In this document: piece by piece, positions 44,776 to 56,839 of the stretch | How positions within the stretch are numbered: position 1 is the first letter of the stretch | Layout of the letters: each line of letters begins with the position of its first letter | NCBI GenBank assembly: GCA_021397845.1 | Contig: CM038040.1 | Location: 48,751,088-48,815,087 of the forward strand | DNA length: 64,000 bases | Direction of reading: 5' to 3' | Source of the DNA: Areca catechu | Lineage: Eukaryota; Streptophyta; Magnoliopsida; Arecales; Arecaceae | Notes under the pieces: generated by a model | Databases searched by the model: none | Told to the model about the DNA's origin: nothing | Seen by the model: only the letters and a program-made list of their open reading frames with translations | Made by a program: the position numbers and the translations under genes

Positions 44776-47041
44776 CTGCAGATAGAGGTCTTGTCAAATT
44801 GGTCCGGCCTTATGGGCATCATTTCCTACACATAGTCCACAGACAACAACTTAATATTCTCAGAAAATGAATACGTGCAAGAATTTAAGAATAATACACC
44901 CACTGCTCTACATAAGTGCAGGCATGTGGAAGTTATAATGGTGATAAACCAAAACTAGACAAGTGCAGACTACAAGCAATTGATTTAGATGAGCAATGCA
45001 TTTTCTGCTTGAGGATGACTATACAAATTATATTTCATAAAATTCTTTTCTATCATAAGTCCTATAAAATGGAAAGCTCCTTCAGATCCCTAATCGCTCC
45101 ATCCATTAGTTCAGTTTTCTTTAATTTTATGACACTATATTATTGGAGACTGCATCCTCCCTAGACCATAACTGGCTTAAGCCTCATCCATTTGTTTCCT
45201 CCCTTCTACACTCATTCAAAAATACAATGGGCATAGCTACACTTTTGTGCTGTATAAATGTACTTTTATAAATTTATGCTTGATGTGGAAACAGTTTGAT
45301 CTACTTGTCCCATTTAACATCATATCCTTGATCATATGCTCATCATTTCCATCTTACTTCAGCTCAATAATGGACAGATGTCAACGTGACAGTCACATAC
45401 ATCATCAACCAAATTGTCCAAAGTCAAGTAGGCATCCCACCCTTTTCCAAAGTTTAAAACTTTAGAATCCTTCCAATTCTAATGGTAGTCTTGGGTAACA
45501 TATGTTTTGTGCTTCTTCCATGCAGACGGATGTGGTGGATCATGCTTACACTATGATATGTTATGTTTGTCATTCATGGGCAATGTACAGAAAATGGAAA
45601 ATGGAGGGTAATGATACTATGCTCTTGATTCTAGACACATACAAGATTCAAATAATACCACTTTCTTTTAGCACCTCTCTTCTCTACCTCTGATTCTTCC
45701 TTCCTATCATCTCTTAACTTCCTCAACCTCCAACCCTCTCTTCTAACCAATTCCTCTCTCTTTTCCTAATGCCTAATTTTCCTTGGCCTCCCATTTCTAG
45801 CATGTAAAATGAATAAGTGATTGTTGAGGCATTGGGGGAGCCTCATTATAGAGCTTTGGTCATGTCACTTACACCTCAAATGAGGCATCATTAGATATTG
45901 CCCCCAACATTATCACATTCACTCCCTCTGCTAATTAATATGTATGTTTTCTTTTAATGTTCATGATCATTCACTTACTTTCCAACTTTACAAGGTTACA
46001 TTTCAGTTCATTACTCACCAAACATATTCAGAATAGCTATATATTTCTCTCTCAACGGATAAGATTCATATCTTACAAGAGATGGTGACACAAAAATCAA
46101 CTCACTCTCGCGATGTGATTAAGATGTGCTAAACTTGTAACAAATACCTTTTCCCAGTGTTGGTTAAAACTTTAATCTGGCATGAAATAAAGAAACATCA
46201 TTCCATTATTATCGTTGTTCCTTGTGTGGTTCATCAAGGTTCATCAAAAGATTGACTTCGAGCTGAGAGATCCTTGATATCCATTCTATCACCACAACTA
46301 GAATGGCCATGAGAATAGGCGTTCCTTCTACAATTTGATAGAAGCATTTTTAAATGGTAATTGTCTTTTTTCCTTGCTTTGAAGGGGTTCTTGTATATAC
46401 AATATATAGAAAGGTGCTCTTTACATATAGCATACTGTAATATAAACTCCAAGTTTGACATCTTGATTCTAATCCCATTAAACCCTCAATCATTGACCAA
46501 GGGCAATCAGATAAACTTTATCCGCTTTTGCACTATTAAAAAAAAAAAAAGGACCCTCCTTTAGCTACAATTGAACTTCTAAAAGTCTAGATTATATTTT
46601 GGTGGGAGAGAAATGTTCAAGTGAAATATAGAAAGTGAGAGTGAGTGCATTATTTTCTTTTTGCAATTTTTTAACTATAGTTTTTTCACCATCACATGCA
46701 TTTCATGTCTCCCAACAAAAGTTAAGAGTTACCGAGTTAGCTTCTCCAACATGTTTTCTACAATCTGCAACTCTGAGGTTTAATAGAAGTTTGTTGATTC
46801 AGCACCTAAGACAACATGCTTTCCAGCACTGATTCAACCTATTCTCATACAATAATCAATTATATAGATGTTTTTATTCAAATACATTATTTCAGCCAAT
46901 CAGCAGTCAGAGATTATATTATATAATGCTAAAGTTAGAGGTGCGCTAATTACAATTAATCAAGAAAAAAAAGGCATTCCATAAGCTAAATTAAGAAGAT
47001 GAGATACTCCTTAATAAAGAACATAGAGAATAATGCCCTAC
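44776..47041 (-). other. Galactokinase intron 3
   Basis: 2.3 kb, AT-rich. No gene and no clear element border recognised. Confidence 0.45.
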
Positions 47042-47988
47042 CCACAAATAAAATAATGTCCCCACTTGTGGTTCTTCAAATCAACTTCCTGCAAAATAAA
47101 AACATTCATTGTATGCCCACATGATGATCAGAGAGGAAGAACATCTTACAAATGAGAAATTAATGAAAATAGAGAGATCAAAAAAAGAATAATCCAATGA
47201 AATCTATATACAAATACAAGCATGCAGAAATCCAACAAAGATGAAGTTAAATAAAATTGTTTCACATTTTCCTCCGCCTGGCACAGTCCTCATTCAAGTA
47301 TGTCTGTTTCCTTTTTTTCGGTTTTTCTGATATCGAGAGCACCACCAAACAACTACACTTGGGACAACCTCCCAGCAGTGCAACCACCGAGCTACAGCCC
47401 AAATGTTCTCGAATCATCCAAACAGACCGAAAGGCTTAAAATCCAACATGCCCAACATCAAATTCTTCCACATAAAACCCAAGAAAAATGGAACTAAAAG
47501 AACATGATTCATACTTGATCAGGGTCAGCGGGGTAAGTACACATGGCATACTTTCCATTCACATTCCCAATCCGGAGCACCTTCATTGACTCCCCGGCAT
47601 CGTGCCTCCTGATCCCTACTATCGTGTCTCCTGATCCCTACTATCGTGTCCTGCCGTATGGCCATCGGCAGCACCGAGTACCCCTCGTAGTCTATATGCT
47701 CCCCGATCAGATTCACCCTCCCTACAAACCAACAAGACAAATCCACCAGATTCACCCTCCCAATCCCACCACCGTTAACAATCAAAAACAGATCCAAAGA
47801 ACGCGAATCCGCGGACCAAGAACCATACCGGGCGATCGTGCGTAGGCCTCGGGCTCCTGGCCGAATAGCTCGACGAACTTGACCTTGAGCGCCTGGAACC
47901 GGAGCTGCGCCTCCTCCAGCGGCGATCCCTCGCCATACACCGGCTCCAAGGAAGAGTAGATCGGGACCGGAAGCTCCTCATGCGCCAT

Positions 47989-48120
47989 GGATCCAAGAAA
48001 ACACCTTCAAGGACACCACACCACCCCCCCTCCCCCGCCCCGCCCCCCGGGTCTCGCACTCTCGCTCTCTCGCGCTCTCGCTCACGCTCGCGTTCTCCAA
48101 AGCCGAGATCCCTCGGCTGC
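47989..48120 (-). promoter_or_regulatory. Galactokinase 5' leader, purine-rich
   Basis: On the minus strand the sequence before the ATG is rich in GAGCGAGAGCGCGAGAGAG-like repeats and a GGGGGGCGGGGCGGGGGAG tract. Such GA/GC-rich leaders are common in plant housekeeping genes. No TATA word is seen close by. Confidence 0.5.
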
Positions 48121-48123
48121 TTA

Positions 48124-48585
48124 TGCTTACGGTGCATGGTTTGATGCCAATAAAATCCAACTCCATTGGTCCCCGACTCGACCGTTTTGGTTGGACAAAT
48201 AGTCAACGTTTTGATTAAATTTAATTTAAATTTAGCTAAAATCTGAATGTTTAATTTTAAATTTAAATCGAAACTGAATAGGTATACATCTTAGCCCTAT
48301 CCAAATTATTTTAATATTTAAATATATATATAATTAATATATATTTTATTTTATGTTTACGGTGCATGGCTTGATGCCAATAAAATCCAACTCCATTGGT
48401 CCCCGACTCAACCATTTTGGTTGGACAAATAGTCAACATTTTGATTAAATTTAATTTAAATTTGGATAAAATCTGAACGCTTAATTTTAAATTTAAATCG
48501 AAACTGAATAGATATACATCTGAGCCCGACCCGAATTATTTTAATATTTAAATATATATATATAATTAATATATATTTTATTAAT
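48124..48585. repeat. 230-bp tandem duplication upstream of galactokinase
   Basis: Copy 1 (about 48,125-48,354) and copy 2 (about 48,355-48,585) share TTACGGTGCATGG, GATGCCAATAAAATCCAACT, CCATTGGTCCCCGACTC and the long AT-rich tail; GGTGCATGG recurs at 48,131 and 48,361. On the minus strand each copy has CCAAT-like words (GGACCAATGG, TTATTGGCATC), so promoter elements may have been doubled. Confidence 0.85.
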
Positions 48586-49963
48586 TATAATTATTAGTTA
48601 TTAAATTTTAAAATACTTGAATCCTATATCCTAATCTTATATATATATATATATATTGAAAAAAATTTTCATCATATTCTATTCAGGATAAATTCAAAAC
48701 AAGATCATAATTAATAGTTTACCAACTTAATAATATAAATTTTAATTGAATATGAAATTAAATGATGTTGAACTAAAAATGTAATTAAATTTTATTTGTT
48801 TAATGTATGTATAATTTATAAAATTGTAGATGATTTTAAAGTTGATAAAAATAAAAAAATATTTAATATGATTCAATTGGGTTCAAGCCGGGTAAACCCG
48901 ATTACCCGATACCCAATTGAGATGGGTTTGGATAAAAAAATCAGTCCCGATAGTGTTTGGACCGGGTTTGGATAGTGTATTGAATATTTGGATTTGGGTT
49001 TGGGTAGTTATGTACCCGGCCCATTGCCATCCCTATGCATGGCATCTTGCGTTTGGAAGGGAACATGGATTACCCGTGGATCGCCGGCAATATTAATTAC
49101 ATATAATATAAATTATTATATTTAATAATATTATATAATATAGAATTAAATTTTTAAATTATTTTTAAATTAAATTTATATTATATTTAAAAATATAATT
49201 TGTTATATTTTATTTATTTATTAAAAAAATTCTTTCTCTTTATTTTTTTTGATATGCCCATCACCCCCTCCACCCCTACCAGTACTATGCACCCCCTCCC
49301 CCATCCTAACCAGCACTGCCCGTCTGCCCCCCATCCCCACCGGCGCCACCCTCCTCCCCTTCTTCTCCCTCACCCCTCCTCCTTCGATTCACCAACCCCT
49401 TAGCGCCATCGTCACCGCCCCCTCCCTTTCTTCTCTTTCTTCACCCTTCTCCTTCTCCTTCTTCAACCCCCTTCTCCTTTGATTCACCACCCCTCACCCC
49501 GACCGGCATTGCCCCCCTCCCACGCCAGGTGCCCTCTCCTTCTCCTTTTTCAGCATGACCTAGTGATGGCTTTCCCTCCCTTACGAGCTCTAGCAACAGC
49601 AACCCCCTCCCCCACAAGTCCCAACTATGGCTTCCCCCCCTACCTTACGAGCTCCGATGATCCCATTTCCCTCGAGCCCCGACAATGGTGACCTCCTCCC
49701 CGCAAACTTCCTATGCCTCTGTCACGACCCCTCTTCGTCGGTCAATAAGTAGCCAGAGGGTCAAAGGATGGTCGATGGGCGATGAGTGAGACACCGTCAA
49801 CGGGCGATAGAGAGGTCACCCGGGGGTAGCATAGAAGGGAAGAGGAAGGGAGAAGGGAATGATTACATTGTCCAAAAGATCACCTGAGAGGTGGTAATTT
49901 GGATTACCATCTTTATCAAAGGCAATGCATATTATGTTTTGGAAAGTAATCCAGATTACTTGG
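48586..49963. other. Intergenic DNA with transposon-end-like and low-complexity sequence
   Basis: A (TA)n run lies near 48,640. At 48,885-49,037 there is sequence rich in GGGTTTGG and ending CCCGGCCCATTGCCATCCCT; read on the minus strand, TAGGGATGGCAA resembles hAT-type terminal repeats, but no matching partner end was found. 49,130-49,260 is an AT-rich block that recurs at 61,975-62,100. 49,260-49,740 is C-rich and only gives proline-rich frames. Element 2 is inserted at 49,963. Confidence 0.4.
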
Positions 49964-51291
49964 TGATGTGGCAAGACTGCTGACGTACGGTACACCTCGG
50001 ATCCAGCTGGTAGCCAGACAGGCAGATAGCACCACGTCAAGTTTTCTTTTGAGCTCCTTTGCCAGGTGGCCCCAGCGATGTCGTGCCCATCTCGGTCAGA
50101 CTTGAGCTCGGCACCTTCGCTCCTTTGCCACGTGGCTTCCCAAGGGTCGAGCCCATCTCGGTCGGAGTCGAGCCCTCCTCTACTCCTTCGCCAGGTGGCT
50201 CCCCAAGGGTCGAGCCTACCTCGATCGGAGTTGAGCCAACCTCCGCTCCTTCGCCAGGTGGCTTCCCAAGGGGCCAACCTCGACCGGAGTCAAGCTAGCC
50301 TCCACTCTTTCGCCATGTGGCTCCCCAAGGGTCGAGCCCACCTCGACCGGAGTCGAGCCCTTCTCCGCTCTTTCACCAGGTGGCTCCCCGAGGGTCGAGC
50401 CCACCTCGGCCAGAGTCGAGACCTCCTTCGCTCCTTCGCCAAGTGGCTCCCCAAGGGTCGAGCCCATCTCGGTCGAAGTCAAGCCCTCTTCTTGGAAGCA
50501 TCGAGAAAAACAAAGGCGTCGGCCCCAAAACCGTCACCGAAGCAGGCGCGCACAGTGCGGCATGCCCAGTACGGCACCCCAAATATGTAATGGTGCGGAT
50601 AACCTTGTTTGCACCATGTGAGGAGGGGCGCCCCAATCGAGATGTCAGATCCTGCGACCGACCACCTGAAACTCCCCGAAGGAGAAGACTGCATATTCGA
50701 GGGTGGCTACTCCTAGATCGAGGTTTTGTCTAATTTCCCCCTCCGTGATAACATGCCGAGAAAGACATGTTCACAACTTAACTCCCTACTATAAGAGGAG
50801 ATGACCTCGGGAGAGCGACCAACGAACACCGTTGACCCCTAAGCCCCCCTAAGGGGGAAAATCGAGGCACTGGAGTGATCGACGATCTAAAAAGGCACCA
50901 ACAGGCGAGAAAGAAGGTAAGCAACCGAATGAGGGTAAACACACGAAGTAGCAAGATAAGTGACTTGAATGCGAGAGGCTCCTAGAGGCTCCCGAAGCAA
51001 GTCCCGCGAGCATGGTCGTCGCAACTCAAGCACCGTTCCTCTCTCATTTCCTCCTACTCAATTCTTTATTAAAAACTCCTCTAAGCATGGTGACCGAAGT
51101 GGGATCCACCTTAGGGGATCTGTTCCACTTTGCCATCCACTGACTTGATCATCGGAGTGCCCTTGCCGGGATCCCCGGCCCGGGTCTCTAATACTATTTT
51201 GCAGGTCCAGGAATACCAGGATTCCGGAGTAAAGGGGTAGACGTCCAGTGCCACTTCACAGTTGCAGGCCACGACGGTAAGGTCAGCAATA
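49964..51291 (+). repeat. 5' LTR of element 2, with seven 63-bp repeats
   Basis: 1,328 bp. A tandem array of about seven units of 61-63 bp (GCCAGGTGGC-type word at 50,064, 50,127, 50,190, 50,252, 50,312, 50,375 and 50,438) fills much of the 5' half. A TATA-like CTATAAGAGG lies at 50,789. Frames across the array are repeat artefacts. Confidence 0.9.
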
Positions 51292-51312
51292 GATTGGCAC
51301 GCCAGGAAGGGA
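51292..51312 (+). other. Putative primer binding site of element 2
   Basis: TTGGCACGCCAGGAAGGG begins two or three bases after the LTR end, matching in position and kind the sites in elements 1 and 3. Confidence 0.65.
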
Positions 51313-51345
51313 AGAAAAGCCCCTGTACAAGCCCCCCATGAGCTT

Positions 51346-53268
51346 GACAGTTCTACTCGAAGCATGATAGTGACTTGTGGAAGAGAAGCTTCCACTAGTC
51401 GAGCGAGAGACGCCCCCTCTCCTCCGGGCCCACATAGCTCGGAGAGGGAGATTCCCACTCCTCCTCAACCACCCTCAGCAGATGGCCAATACACTGCACT
51501 TGTCCAACAGATGTAGGTGCTGACCGCGATCGTGAGGCAGTTGCAGCACCAGCAGCACTCCCTGGTCACTCAACCCTAGCCAAGGACCCCCCCGGAAGCC
51601 TACGCTCCATCCAAGATAGGCCGTCCCATCCGCGGGCCACAACCAATCTCGGTGGGAGTTACCAGACCCCCGCAAAGAGAAATCATTCCGGGTCGGTAGA
51701 CCGGGAGAGCCAATCCCTGGTGAACGACAATGCCATCATCAAGCGCGGCAAGCACCGCCGAGGCAAGGCCCCCTGTCGCGACCATCCCCAGCTATCAACT
51801 CCATCTTCTCCAGCGGCCTCAGTGGAAGGCTCCACTGACGAGGCCATCCGGCGCCTGGCCGAGAGGCGCCTAGAAGAATAAGAGCGCAAGCTGGCAAAGC
51901 TCTCATGCCAGTTCGCCAACATATAGGACTCCTCCAAGGAGCCAATGGGCTATGATGCCCAACCTCCCTTCTCCCGAGAAATCCAAGAGGAATCCGAGTT
52001 GGTTCCGCATGCCTTAGGTCGATTCCTACGATGGGACCACCGACCCCTTGGACCACTTGAAGAACTATAAAGCTCTCATGAGAGTCTAGGGGGCGATGGA
52101 TGCCCTCTTGTGCATCACCTTTCCAACCACCCTCTGGAAGGCCACTCGAGTCTGGTTCACCCACCTCGAGCCCGAAAGTATCGACTCCTTCCAATAGCTG
52201 GAGAGAAGATTTGTGGCCCACTTCGATACTTGTCGAAAGGTGCCGCGAGAGGTGGATAGCCTCTTCTCTATCCGAGAGCAAAACCACGAGCTCCTGCGAG
52301 ACTATGTAACCCGCTTCAAAGCTGCCGTCCTGGAGATCTACAGTTTGGACAAGCCCGTCGCCATGCTGGTATTAAAGCGAGGGCTCAAGACCTCCCGCCT
52401 AACTTATTCTTTGGACAAGAAGCCACTGAAAACATATTCTGAACTCCTCATCTACAAATACATCTGCACCGAGGAGGCCTACCGTACCAGGAGAGAACTG
52501 GACGGGAAGCCCCCGAAAAAGCCGGTCCGAAGAGACGCGCTTGGAATGCGGAGACCTGGGCCGCCTACGGACTTCCGAATGGGACCAAAGCCGAAAGATG
52601 GTCCCATTCCTGAGAAGACTTTCACTCCCCTCCTAGCTCCGAGGTCAAAGATTCTTATGGAGATCGAGGGCGAGCGCTACCTATGTCGACCTCCCCTACT
52701 GAGGCTGTCAAGCAGTCGCGACAAGACAAAGTATTGCCAGTTCCACTGCGACCACAGCCACGACACTAAAGACTACCGCAACCTGAGAAGAAAAATTGAA
52801 GACCTGATCAAGAGAGGCTACCTCAGGAATTTCTTGAGGAGCGAGGTTCCAACGGAGGATCAACCACTTGCGGCTCTCCCACATGTTCCTGCAGTTGATA
52901 ATAGGCCCATTGAGAAGCCTGTGGGCATGCTTTCTTGGGGAATAGAGTGCGCATCGAAGAGAGCTCGGGAGGGAGGAGATCTGGAAAATGTACTCCCCTT
53001 TGTGAAGGGAAAAGAATGTGAGGAAGAAAATGTAAACAACGATGCTGTCATGGTCGAGATAACCATCGCCAAGCATCTTGTAAGACACATCATGGTTGAT
53101 AGTGGGAGCTCCATGGACATACTTTTTTACGATACTTTCTCGCGGATGAACTTGTCCCCCATTTGGCTAAGGCCATTGCATACCCTTCTCGTGGGCTTCA
53201 CTGGAGATTCTGTGAGAGTCGAGGGAGAAATTACCCTCCATGTCACCACTGGGTCACCACCCCGGTAG
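51346..53268 (+). pseudogene. Gag and protease of element 2
   Basis: The N-terminal part (51,346-52,212) has several stops. The capsid core begins near 52,018 (YDGTTDPLDHLKNYKALM, then TRVWFTHLEPESIDSF) and continues in a long open frame from 52,213: FDTCRKVPREVDSLFSIREQ, DYVTRFKAAVLEI, LVLKRGL. KYCQFHCDHSHDTKDYRNL at about 52,730 is the knuckle-like segment, with the last Cys replaced by Tyr. The aspartic protease follows with HIMVDSGSSMDILFYDTF at about 53,085, the catalytic D-S-G intact, before a stop at 53,266. Confidence 0.88.
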
Positions 53269-53376
53269 AGCATAGTCATGATGACATTTACTGTCGTCAG
53301 ACTCCCATCACCATAAAATGCTATCTTAGGTCGCCCTGGGCTCAACCTACTTGATGCGGTCGTATCTACTAAGAGA

Positions 53377-54620
53377 TTGTTGGTGCAATTCCCGATTCCT
53401 CATGGTGTAGGAGAGATGAGGGGGGCACCTCAACCTGTCCTGCACTGCTTGCAGGCTGTTCCAAGGGCCCAAAGTGCCAAGCTCGACTCTGACGTCGACG
53501 ACCTTGACCAAAGGGCGCAGGATCCTAGAGGTGGACCCATCGAGCACCTCCTGACGTATCCTCTTAGCTCAGATCCATTGAAGACGATGCAGGTAAGAGC
53601 CCAACTACCAGAAGATGAACGGGCTCGCTTGCTGAGTTTCCTTCGAGCGAACGCGGATGTGTTCGCCTGGACTGCGGTAGATATGCCAGGTATTCTCCCA
53701 GATGTCATCACCCACCATTTGAATATCGATCCAAAATGCCACCAAGTTCGGCAGAAGAAAAGGAGCATTGCCTCGAAATGGCAGAAGGCTATCAACGATG
53801 AAGTAGAGAAGCTCCTCACTGTCGGCTTCATTCGCGAAGTGCAGTATCCCAGTTGGTTGGCGAACATAGTCATGGTCAAGAAGAACAACGGAAAGTGGAG
53901 GATCTATGTAGACTACACCGACCTCAACCATACTTGCCCGAAAGACAGTTTTTCCCTTCCAAAGATTGACCAGCTCGTGGACGCCACCTCGGGGCACCAC
54001 CTCCTCTCCTTTATGGATGTATTCTCTGGGTACAACCAGATCCGGATGCATCCGAAGGACGAAGAGCACACTGCCTTCATCACAGACCGCGGGACGTACT
54101 GTTAAAGAATGATGCCGTTCGGCCTGAAGACGCTGGCGCCACATACCAGCGACTGGTCAACAAGGTCTTCAAAGACCAAATTGGTCGCAACATGCAGGTG
54201 TACGTGGATGACATGCTCATCATGAGCAGGCCAGCCTCGAACCACGTCGACGACCTGGCGTAGACCTTCCACAACCTTCGCCTCCACCAAATGAAGTTGA
54301 ACCCGATAAAGTGTGCCTTCGGTGTAGCAGCAAGAAAATCTCTTGGCTTCATGGTCACCCAGAGGGGGATCGAAGCCAACCCAGAAAAGGTCCGGACGGT
54401 TCTTGACATGGAGCAGCCCACCTCTAAGAAACAAGTCCAGCGACTCATCGACCGAATAATAGCCCTAAGTCGATTCATCTCACGATCTGCCGATCGTTGC
54501 CAACCCTTCTTCAAGGCACTATGGAAGATGCATGACTTCACTTGGACGAAGGAGTACCAGGAGGCCTTCGAAGAGCTGAAAAAGACCCTGGCATCACCAC
54601 CATTGCTCTCCTAACCAGAG
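53377..54620 (+). pseudogene. Reverse transcriptase of element 2
   Basis: An open frame to 54,102 contains EVQYPSWLANIVMVKKNNGK, YVDYTDLNHTCPKDSF, LPKIDQLVDATSGH and FMDVFSGYNQIRMHP. A stop (TAA where Tyr is normal) comes just before RMMPFGLK. After a frameshift, YQRLVNKVFKDQIGRNMQVY leads to the catalytic YVDD at 54,201-54,212. Thumb and connection sequences follow (KCAFGVAARKSLGFMVTQRG, LIDRIIALSRFIS) up to a stop near 54,613. All main RT motifs can be seen, but at least one shift and three stops prevent expression. Confidence 0.92.
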
Positions 54621-54945
54621 GAGGGAGAAGAGCTCCTCCTGTATATGGCGGTCACTTCGAAGGCCGTCAGCTCGGTCTTGGTCCGTACAGATGAAGGAGG
54701 GATCCAGAAGCCCGTATACTATACAAGCAAGCTTTTTCGCGATGCCGATATCAAGTACTCTTGATCCGAGAAGTTAATTTTTGTGCTCATTGTGTCTACC
54801 CAACGTCTCATGCCTTACTTCCAAGCACACCGATTGCAGTTCTGACGGATCAACCGCTGAAAGTCGTACTAAGCCACCTTGACACATTGGATGCCTGGCG
54901 AAGTGGGCGCTGAAGCTCAGCGAGTTTGACACCGCCTATCACCCG
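54621..54945 (+). pseudogene. First RNase H of element 2, degraded
   Basis: ELLLYMAVTSKAVSSVLVRT, then KPVYYTSKLFRDADIKYS, is the start of the RNase H region following RT. A stop in place of the next Trp/Tyr-type codon and indels disrupt the remainder. Confidence 0.75.
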
Positions 54946-55300
54946 AGGTCATCCATGAAGGCGCAGGTACTGGCTAACTTCTTGGTTGAGTGTACAGGCC
55001 TGGGCGAGGGGCCGGAAGAGAGCCCCCAGAATCAACAGCCGAGACCTGAACCAGAGGGGGACATCTGGATCTTACATGTAGACGGAGCATCCAACTCCGA
55101 CGAAAGTGGAGCTGGACTCATCCTCGCCAATAGTGAAGGAGTCGTCGTCGAATGCACGCTCCACTTCCAGTTTGCCGCCACCAATTATCAGGTAGAATAT
55201 GAAGCGCTCCTCGTGGGACTGAGAGTCTCTCATGAACTGGACGTAGCCGGTTTGAAAGTCTTCACCAACTCAAATGTAAAAGTACCTAGAGCTGGTACGT
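54946..55300 (+). pseudogene. Second (dual) RNase H of element 2
   Basis: From about 55,060: WILHVDGASNSDESGAGLIL, then TNYQVEYEALLVGLRVSHEL and LKVFTNSN. The D-G, E and N residues correspond to the catalytic D-E-D set, with the last Asp replaced by Asn. A second RNase H located between the first one and integrase is a mark of Tat-lineage gypsy elements. Broken after 55,280. Confidence 0.82.
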
Positions 55301-56720
55301 GCAAGTGTGGTAGGTCTCAAGCGCTTCAGCATCTCCCACATTCCACATGAAGAAAATGCTCGTGCCGACGCCCTCTCCCGGCTGGCAATCTTGTCGGACT
55401 CGTCCCTGGGTCACGCCTACATCGAGCATCTTCAGATCCCAAGCTACGAAGCACCCAGAGAGGTCCAGCAAGTTACCCTGGAACCTAGTTGGATAGACAA
55501 GTATGTCAAGTACATCATTGACGGTACCTTGCCCGAAGATCGAATAGAGGCCGTGCTCATCAAAAGGAAGGCCGCACGCTTTATGCTGATGGACAAACAA
55601 CTCTACCGAAGGTCCTACTCCTACCCACTCCTTAAATGTTTGAGACCCTCAGAGGCAGCAATCGTGCTCCAGGAGATACACGAAGGTCTCTGCAGAAATC
55701 ACGTGGGGAGCAGAACTTTGGCATACAAGGCCCTCCGCCAGGGATACTGCCAGGAAACAATGAGGGAGGATGAGGCTGACTTTGTTAAGAGGTGTGATCG
55801 TTGCCAACATCATGCTGTTGTGCAACGCCGGCCGACTGCACCGCTCTCCCAGCTCTCTGCCCCCTGGCCGTTCATCCAGTGGGGCATGGACATCCTTGGC
55901 CCTTTTCCTCCCGCACCTGGGCAGCGTAAGTTCTTGATAGTTGCCATCGACTACTTCATGAAGTGGGTCGAGGCTGAACTGTTAGCTCGGATCACGGAGG
56001 CAAGCATCAGCAAGTTCTTCTGGAAATCAATTATATGCCGCTTTGGGCTCCCCCACAAAATCATCACCGATAATGGACAGTAATTCGATAATCAGGAGTT
56101 CGAGGAGTTCTGCAACGGCCTCGGCATTCGCCATCACTTTACCTCGGTAGCATATCTTCAGACCAACGGAGAGGCCGAGGTGATTAACCGGACTATCCTT
56201 CAAGGACTCCAAACCAAACTGGACCAAGCCAAGGGTAGGTGGGCCGAAGAACTCCCCAGTGTTCTGGGCATACCATACAATGTTGAGGATGGCCACAGAT
56301 GAAATGCCATTCAACCTTATCTTCGGCACAGAAGCGGTGATCCCGGTGGAACTAAGTCTGCCAACACTGCGAGTGAAGCAGTACGACGAGGTCGAGAACC
56401 CAGCACGGCTCCTGCTTAATCTAAACCTACTTGAAGAGACAAGGGACAAGGATCGAGTCCGAATGGCAGCCTACCGGCAACGGGTGGCCAGATATTATAA
56501 CTCTAGCGTAAGGTCGAAGTCCTTCCGTCCAAAATATCTGGTGCTGTGACGGGCAGAAGCCTCCCAACCTCGAGAGTGTGGTAAGCTCTCTCCGAATTGG
56601 GAAGGCCCTTATAGGGTAGTTGAAGCACTTCCTCATGGGGCTTACTACCTTGCCGAGCTTGATGGGGCACGATTTTCGCAGACATGGAACGCTGCCAACT
56701 TAAGGATGTATTACCAATGA
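55301..56720 (+). pseudogene. Integrase of element 2
   Basis: The zinc-binding part has H-N-H and CDRCQHHA at about 55,690-55,815 (NHVGSRTLAYKALRQGY ... FVKRCDRCQ). The catalytic core gives WGMDILGPFPPAPGQRKFLI (first Asp near 55,888), IITDNGQ (second Asp near 56,070) and, after a TAA stop and shifts, TNGEAEVINRTILQGLQTKL (Glu near 56,170). The C-terminal part reads IPVELSLPTLRVKQYDEVEN, VARYYNSSVRSKSF and, after a stop, KLSPNWEGPYRVVEALPHGA. D, D and E are all present but the frame is broken several times. Confidence 0.92.
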
Positions 56721-56839
56721 TGTAAGACCCCCTAACACTAATAATGAAATTCTCTTTAGCACAATACTTATCTCTGTCTCATAGGACTATCATCGCCCAA
56801 CCTTAGATCAGGTCTCCGAAGACAGGGCAGAGGTCCCAC

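Larger units (their letters stand above)
31973..47988 (-). pseudogene. Galactokinase pseudogene (GHMP kinase), 10 exons, 3' end lost
   Basis: Plant galactokinase phosphorylates galactose to galactose-1-phosphate in the cytosol. Exons (minus): 47,988-47,829; 47,721-47,515; 47,088-47,042; 44,775-44,681; 42,497-42,415; 40,307-40,239; 39,055-38,870; 37,266-37,136; 35,012-34,878; 32,044-31,973. Signatures: [20 protein letters not shown], the ATP-loop [43 protein letters not shown] and [14 protein letters not shown]. Lesions: a 22-bp tandem duplication in exon 2, a 4-bp deletion in exon 8 (after GMKP), an acceptor reading GG instead of AG before exon 9, and an extra T in exon 10 (HVYS|EAKRVHAF). 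Exon 6 reads CECECLIG where the family has CECERHIG. The last ~140 residues, with the final GAGWGG motif, are absent. Other junctions are clean GT-AG with consistent phase, so it was once an ordinary gene and not a retrocopy. Confidence 0.9.

Noticed and set aside
49249..49691. Proline-rich frames next to element 2
   Set aside because: C-rich low-complexity DNA, with overlapping frames of the same composition.
50059..50733. Open frames of 79-174 codons in the element 2 LTR (also 60,468-61,230)
   Set aside because: They lie in the 63-bp LTR repeat array on both strands and appear in both LTRs; not genes.
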